From the NCBI GenBank assembly GCA_020636315.1, contig JACJYA010000001.1, positions 682,001 through 746,000 of the forward strand: a stretch of DNA of 64,000 bases. Reading direction: 5' to 3'. Each line of letters starts with the position of its first letter. Positions within the stretch are counted from its first letter, which is position 1. The translations under genes and the position numbers were made by a program. This document shows positions 59,687 through 64,000 of the stretch, one piece after another. The DNA comes from Lewinellaceae bacterium. GTDB lineage: Bacteria > Bacteroidota > Bacteroidia > Chitinophagales > Saprospiraceae. Under the pieces are notes generated by a model. It searched no databases, was not told the DNA's origin, and worked only from the letters and a program-made list of their open reading frames with translations.

Positions 59687-60631
59687 ATGAGAAATTTCTT
59701 TTCCATAGCGCTTTTATTGTTTCTCAGCGCCTGCGCCCTTCAGAAAGAAGCCCCGGCTGTCCAGTCCTTTGATGACTTAACCTATCCATTCCCAACGATG
59801 AAAGCAAAGCTGCAGGACGGCTTGGAGGTGGCCTACTTCGATGAAGGGAAAGGCCCGGAAGTGATCCTGTTCATTCACGGCCTGGGAAGTTATGCTCCGG
59901 CCTGGAAAAAAAATATCGAGGCATTGAAAGAAGACTACCGTTGTCTGGCCATAGACCTGCCGGGCTACGGAAAATCCAGCAAGGGTAAATACGAGGCCAG
60001 CATGACCTACTACGCCACCGTAGTGAAGGATTTCCTCGGCGCACTGGGCATCGAAAAAGCAACGCTGGCCGGGCACTCTATGGGCGGGCAGATTGCCATT
60101 ACCACGGCGCTGGCCTATCCTGATCTGGCAGAACGGCTCATATTGATCGCCCCGGCTGGTTTCGAGACCTTCCACAAGGGAGAGCGGCAATGGTTCCGGG
60201 AGGTGCTAACGCCCAGAGCGGTAAAGTTGACCAGCGTCGAACAGATCAGGGAAAATATGGCCTGGAATTTCTACGAACTGCCCCCCGATGCTGAATTTAT
60301 GATCACGGACCGCATCGCCATGCGCTCCGCTTCCGATTTTGATGCATATTGCTACATCATTCCCGAGTGCGTAAAGGGCATGGTCAACCAGCCGGTGTTC
60401 GACGAGCTTCCGAATGTCCGACAGCCGGCCCTGGCCATCTTCGGCCAACAGGACAACCTCATCCCCAACCGTTTCCTCAACGGCGGGGAAACCGAGGCTA
60501 TTGGCAGGCAGGGCGTCGCCCAAATGCCAAATGCCCGCCTGCTTATGATCGACAAGGCAGGGCATTTCGTTCACTTCGAACAAGCCGCTGCTGTCAATGA
60601 GGCCATACTTGAATTCATGGGCGCTAAATAA
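59687..60631 (+). CDS. Alpha/beta-hydrolase lipoprotein
   Basis: The 314-residue product has a lipoprotein signal (LFLSAC, Cys ~16) and an alpha/beta-hydrolase fold: oxyanion H-G (FIHGLGSYAPAW), nucleophile Ser131 in G-H-S-M-G-G, catalytic Asp in F-G-Q-Q-D-N and His in A-G-H-F-V-H-F-E. It may act on esters or amides in the periplasm. Tethering to a membrane is unusual but known in Bacteroidota. It precedes the MscS gene on the same strand with 65 bases between, though that gene has its own promoter. Confidence 0.87.
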   Translation: MRNFFSIALLLFLSACALQKEAPAVQSFDDLTYPFPTMKAKLQDGLEVAYFDEGKGPEVILFIHGLGSYAPAWKKNIEALKEDYRCLAIDLPGYGKSSKGKYEASMTYYATVVKDFLGALGIEKATLAGHSMGGQIAITTALAYPDLAERLILIAPAGFETFHKGERQWFREVLTPRAVKLTSVEQIRENMAWNFYELPPDAEFMITDRIAMRSASDFDAYCYIIPECVKGMVNQPVFDELPNVRQPALAIFGQQDNLIPNRFLNGGETEAIGRQGVAQMPNARLLMIDKAGHFVHFEQAAAVNEAILEFMGAK

Positions 60632-60641
60632 CCCGGGGAGC

Positions 60642-60672
60642 TTGGTAAGCTACTAAAGGCTGTTTACATTTG
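60642..60672 (+). promoter_or_regulatory. Promoter of the MscS gene
   Basis: TTG (60642-60644) and TACATTTG (60665-60672), spaced by 20 bases, match the Bacteroidota promoter consensus. A start near 60679 gives a leader of about 18 nt. Confidence 0.65.
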
Positions 60673-60696
60673 TAGCCCACCAATTGCTCCAAAACC

Positions 60697-62331
60697 ATGC
60701 TCGCCAGAAATATTCTCCTTCTGCTGTTTATCGGCCTGCCATTGTTGCTATCGGGCCAGGACGAAGAAGTGCCCGTCACCCTGGAAACGCCCTACAATAC
60801 GGTTTTGGCGCACCTCTACTACCTCCAGCCCGATACTTACCGGCCGGAGTTGGCCGCCCGTACGATTTATGGTGTACAGGACAGCGCCCGGGCAGTCCGG
60901 CTGGCCATTCAGCTCAAACAGGTACTGGATGGAAGAGGCCTGAAGGTAATCATGAACCGGCTGCCTCAGGACCCCGACTATAAGGAAGACAGCATTGCCG
61001 CCCGGAATGTCTATACCCTTTTCCCGCATGAACTTCCGGAAGTCTATCTCGAAAGGTACGGGGGCAAATGGTATTATTCCGAAGAGACCGTCGAGCTCAT
61101 TCCCGAATTGCATAAAGATGTTTATCCCTTTGGAGCAGACCTTTTACTGAACCTTCTGCCCAAATTCGGCCAACGGGAGGTACTGGGCATGGCGCTTTGG
61201 CAGTATATCGGCCTGCTGGCCATTCTGATAATGGCAGTTCTGGTCCATCTTGCCCTCAGCCGCCTGCTGAATCCGCTGGTGCAGCGGTTTACCCGCAACC
61301 GTTCGCAACAACTGGCCGTTTCTCCGCAACTGGTATCCAGAATAGCCCGGGCGGCCAGCATTTATATCGTACTCCGCCTGATCAAGGCCTTTCTGCCCAT
61401 TCTGCAGTTGCCCATCGAATCCGCCAGCTTTGCCATAATGGTTATCCGGATCTCCTCCGTTGTCCTGGTAGTATATATCCTGCTGCGCATCCTGGACGTG
61501 TTTATGTTCTATGCCGACCGGTTCACACAGCGCACCGAGAGCAAGATGGATGAACAACTGCTGCCGGTAATGAGGCGCATCATACAATTCCTCTTTCTGG
61601 CAGGAGGAGTGATACAGATCCTCCGGGTTCTGCAGGTTGATATTACCACGCTTATCGCGGGCATCTCCATCGGAGGGTTGGCCCTGGCCCTGGCGGCACA
61701 GGATACGCTGAAGAACTTCTTCGGCTCTATGATGATCTTTCTGGACAAACCCTTCCAGATCGGTGACTGGATCAACTTCTCTGGGGTGGACGGCACTGTC
61801 GAGGAAGTGGGGTTCCGCTCCACCCGGGTACGCACCTTTGCCAATTCCCTGGTTTACGTGCCGAACGGGAAGCTCGCGGATATGGTGGTCAACAACTACG
61901 GGCTGCGGGCTTACCGGCGGTTCAATACCAAGATATCCATCACCTATGACACACCGACGGCGCTGATCGACAAATTTGTGGAGGGCCTCCGGCAGATCGT
62001 CGCCACTCACCCTCAAACCAGAAAGGATTATTACGAGATCCACCTCAACGAAATGAGCAGCAGCTCGCTGGACATCCTCTTCTACATCTTTTTTGAAGCG
62101 CCCAGCTGGCCGGAAGAGCTGAAGGCGCGCCATGAAGTACTGCTGGGCATTCTGGACCTGGCCCATAACCTGGGCGTACGCTTTGCCTTTCCTACCCAGA
62201 CCATGCATATCGAGGAATTTCCGGGAACAACGGCCACCACTCCTCATTACAAAACCGAAGCAGCTGCTATGGATAAACGACTGGAGGAATTCCTCGCCGG
62301 ATACAGAGCAAGGGTTAACGGGAAGAAATAA
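60697..62331 (+). CDS. Mechanosensitive ion channel (MscS family), extended
   Basis: The 544-residue product has a signal segment, a ~150-residue periplasmic N-domain, and membrane spans at ~165-185, ~215-240, ~245-270, ~290-315, followed by the MscS pore helix (~320-345, TTLIAGISIGGLALALAAQDTLKNFFGSMMIF), then the beta domain (FQIGDWINFSGVDGTVEEVGFRSTRVRT) and a cytoplasmic vestibule. It is longer than E. coli MscS (286) and resembles YnaI/YbdG-type members. It relieves pressure on osmotic down-shock. Perfect bidirectional terminator downstream. Confidence 0.92.
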   Translation: MLARNILLLLFIGLPLLLSGQDEEVPVTLETPYNTVLAHLYYLQPDTYRPELAARTIYGVQDSARAVRLAIQLKQVLDGRGLKVIMNRLPQDPDYKEDSIAARNVYTLFPHELPEVYLERYGGKWYYSEETVELIPELHKDVYPFGADLLLNLLPKFGQREVLGMALWQYIGLLAILIMAVLVHLALSRLLNPLVQRFTRNRSQQLAVSPQLVSRIARAASIYIVLRLIKAFLPILQLPIESASFAIMVIRISSVVLVVYILLRILDVFMFYADRFTQRTESKMDEQLLPVMRRIIQFLFLAGGVIQILRVLQVDITTLIAGISIGGLALALAAQDTLKNFFGSMMIFLDKPFQIGDWINFSGVDGTVEEVGFRSTRVRTFANSLVYVPNGKLADMVVNNYGLRAYRRFNTKISITYDTPTALIDKFVEGLRQIVATHPQTRKDYYEIHLNEMSSSSLDILFYIFFEAPSWPEELKARHEVLLGILDLAHNLGVRFAFPTQTMHIEEFPGTTATTPHYKTEAAAMDKRLEEFLAGYRARVNGKK

Positions 62332-62349
62332 AATGGCAACACCCCACTA

Positions 62350-62395
62350 AGAGAAAAGCCCTCTCCGGCGGAAAACGCGGAGAGGGCTTTTCTCT
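62350..62395. terminator. Perfect bidirectional terminator between mscS and rho
   Basis: AGAGAAAAGCCCTCTCCG (62350-62367) and CGGAGAGGGCTTTTCTCT (62378-62395) form an 18-bp perfect stem with T-rich sides on both strands. Confidence 0.9.
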
Positions 62396-62420
62396 TTGCA
62401 GGGAGGTAAACGGGGCCCGC

Positions 62421-64000
62421 CTAGCCGTTCATGGAAGTCAGGAACTCTTCATTGCTCTGCGTTCCCACCATGTGCTTGCGCAGGAATTCGAAAGCCTCGT
62501 CGGGTTTCATATCCGCCAGGTGGTTGCGCAGGATGAACATGCGCTGCAGGGTATCCTTGTCCAGCAGGAGGTCTTCGCGGCGGGTGCTCGACTTGGTGAG
62601 GTCGATGGCCGGGAACATACGCTTGTTGGAAAGGTTGCGGTCCAGCTGCAACTCCATGTTACCGGTGCCCTTGAATTCTTCAAAGATCACGCCGTCCATC
62701 TTGGAGCCCGTATCGATGAGCGCGGTGGCCAGGATGGTCAGCGACCCTCCATCTTCAATGTTACGGGCAGCGCCGAAGAACTTCTTGGGCTTGTGCAGGG
62801 CGTTGGCTTCCACACCGCCGGAAAGGACCTTGCCACTGGCAGGAGCAACGGTGTTGTAGGCACGCGCCAGGCGGGTAATGGAATCCAGCAGGATCACTAC
62901 GTCATGGCCGCTTTCCACCAGGCGTTTTGCCTTTTCCAGGACAATGCCCGCAACCCGAACGTGGTTATCCGCAGGTTCGTCAAAAGTAGAAGCTACTACT
63001 TCGGCATTTACGCTGCGTTTCATATCCGTAACTTCCTCCGGCCGTTCATCGATCAGCAGGACGATCAGGTAACACTCCGGGTGGTTTTTAGCGATGGCAT
63101 TGGCAATATCTTTCAAGAGGAAAGTTTTACCCGTTTTGGGTTGCGCCACGATCAGTCCACGCTGCCCCTTGCCGATTGGGGTAAACAGGTCGATCATCCG
63201 GTTGCCGATATCCCTGCCGGTAGGAGAAGAAGTCAGTTTGAATTTCTCATGCGGGAACAACGGGGTCAGATAATCGAAGGGCACCCGGTCGCGAATGTCC
63301 TGAGGGTCAAGGCCGTTGATCTTGGAAACACGCAGCAGGGCGAAGTACTTTTCTCCTTCTTTGGGCGGGCGGATGGCGCCACGGACGGTATCGCCGGTAC
63401 GCAGGCCAAAAAGTTTGATCTGAGAAGGCGAGACGTAGATATCATCCGGTGAAGTAAGGTAGTTGTAATCGGAAGAACGCAGGAAGCCATACCCGTCGGG
63501 CATCATTTCAAGGATTCCCTCCCCTTCAATTATGCCATCGAGCTCGATGTCAAAAGTTTCTTCTTCCTCCTCTTCCCGCTGGCGGGATGACTGGCTGCGG
63601 CGGCCACGGTTATCCGCGTCGCGGTCCCGGTCCCGGTCCCGGTCCCGGTCCCGATCGCGGTCCCGATCCCGATCGCGGTCCCGGTCATTATTACGGGGCC
63701 GCTGGTGGCGGCTATCGTCTTCACTGTCGCCCTGGTTGTCACTTTTCCGTTCCGAGGGGGGCCCATCTTCGGCGACTTTTACCACGCGGCGGGCTTTTCT
63801 GCGGGAGCGCCCTTCGTCATCATCGGTGTTGTCATCGTCATCACCATCATCGCTTTCATCAGGCTTTTCTGTATCTTTTTCGGAGCGAGAGCGGCGTTGG
63901 GAATGTTTTTTTGTTTGCTTGCCGTTGGGAGCGTCGTTATTTTCTTCATCATCTCCCTCAACGGAATCGCCACCGGCGGCCTGATGGTCCAGGATCTTAT
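62421..64000 (-). CDS. rho: Transcription termination factor Rho, N-terminus cut by right edge
   Basis: The frame remains open past 63785 to the right edge, giving about 525 residues. The first visible residues (K-I-L-D-H-Q-A-A) match the end of Rho_N. A long acidic/basic insertion (~10-175) includes an Arg-Asp dipeptide tract encoded at 63618-63686. The RNA-binding cold-shock domain (EGEGILEMMPDGYGFLR) follows, then the ATPase with P-loop A-Q-P-K-T-G-K-T, Walker B VVILLDSITRLARA and the C-terminal G-T-Q-S-N-E-E-F. Rho is a hexameric RNA/DNA translocase. Bacteroides Rho has a disordered insertion that promotes phase separation. Confidence 0.96.
   Translation of the reverse strand, partial: KILDHQAAGGDSVEGDDEENNDAPNGKQTKKHSQRRSRSEKDTEKPDESDDGDDDDNTDDDEGRSRRKARRVVKVAEDGPPSERKSDNQGDSEDDSRHQRPRNNDRDRDRDRDRDRDRDRDRDRDRDADNRGRRSQSSRQREEEEEETFDIELDGIIEGEGILEMMPDGYGFLRSSDYNYLTSPDDIYVSPSQIKLFGLRTGDTVRGAIRPPKEGEKYFALLRVSKINGLDPQDIRDRVPFDYLTPLFPHEKFKLTSSPTGRDIGNRMIDLFTPIGKGQRGLIVAQPKTGKTFLLKDIANAIAKNHPECYLIVLLIDERPEEVTDMKRSVNAEVVASTFDEPADNHVRVAGIVLEKAKRLVESGHDVVILLDSITRLARAYNTVAPASGKVLSGGVEANALHKPKKFFGAARNIEDGGSLTILATALIDTGSKMDGVIFEEFKGTGNMELQLDRNLSNKRMFPAIDLTKSSTRREDLLLDKDTLQRMFILRNHLADMKPDEAFEFLRKHMVGTQSNEEFLTSMNG
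63618..63686. repeat. Hexanucleotide repeat coding for Arg-Asp tract in rho
   Basis: About 11 units of GTCCCG/GTCGCG/ATCGCG (plus-strand view) encode alternating Asp and Arg. Units vary only at wobble bases, indicating selection for the dipeptide as well as slippage growth. Confidence 0.85.

Noticed and set aside
61144..62247. 367-codon frame antisense to the MscS gene
   Set aside because: The plus-strand gene has complete MscS motifs and its own promoter.
63530..63766. Separate gene in another frame over the Arg-Asp tract of rho
   Set aside because: The rho frame is open throughout and carries the expected domains on both sides; the other frames are products of the hexanucleotide repeat.

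Overview
The window reads as chromosomal DNA of a Bacteroidota bacterium, probably of the Saprospiria (Lewinella/Phaeodactylibacter-like) type; the class is an inference. Supporting signs are type IX secretion C-terminal sorting domains of both type A and type B, a beta-propeller hybrid-style sensor kinase, an HYC_CC_PP-type metal protein, promoters of the TTG-N19-21-TAnnTTTG form, and a general lack of Shine-Dalgarno sequences. No rRNA, tRNA, CRISPR array, prophage or transposase gene was recognised.

Layout. 1-457: start of a hydantoinase/5-oxoprolinase-type gene running off the left edge. 0.7-9 kb: a TPR protein, lipoproteins, a small HMA protein, an ECF sigma factor with a putative anti-sigma partner, a DedA protein and a FucP-like sugar transporter. 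9.1-17.2 kb: an outer-membrane barrel protein and two histidine kinase/LuxR-type response regulator pairs, separated by a non-coding stretch that holds a 164-bp palindromic MITE-like element. 17.4-17.6 kb: a possible small RNA. 18-22.5 kb: a type A secreted protein, a three-gene heavy-metal group and an orphan ModA lipoprotein. 22.6-27.6 kb: pheT, a ZapB-like coiled-coil protein, zapA and rny on the minus strand. 28-31.4 kb: acyl-CoA dehydrogenase, a site-2 protease homologue and an OmpH/Skp chaperone.

31.7-41.2 kb is rich in cell-envelope functions: two glucosaminidase-domain proteins, two tandem MltD-like lytic transglycosylases, lgt, a MoaD protein and a large TPR-CHAT protein whose protease dyad appears to be lost. 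41.8-46 kb is a probable operon of a type B secreted protein and two uncharacterised probable barrel proteins. 46-48.3 kb holds two open frames with no conventional start codon. 48.4-54 kb: DEAD-box helicase, a marR-reductase pair with two matching operator-like palindromes, an AIM24-type protein, a patatin and a dihaem cytochrome c. 54.2-56.7 kb: groEL, groES and hsp20. 57.3-62.3 kb: a lipoprotein, a porin, an alpha/beta hydrolase and an MscS channel. 62.4-64 kb: rho, running off the right edge, with an Arg-Asp repeat tract.

A recurrent feature is that many stop codons are followed at once by short, locus-specific tandem words of 6-16 bp, often with inverted copies (near 1.55, 7.5, 13.06, 21.6, 24.4, 29.4, 48.3 and 54.1 kb). 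These look like improvised hairpin terminators or slippage-grown 3' tails and are the most unusual genome-level signal here.
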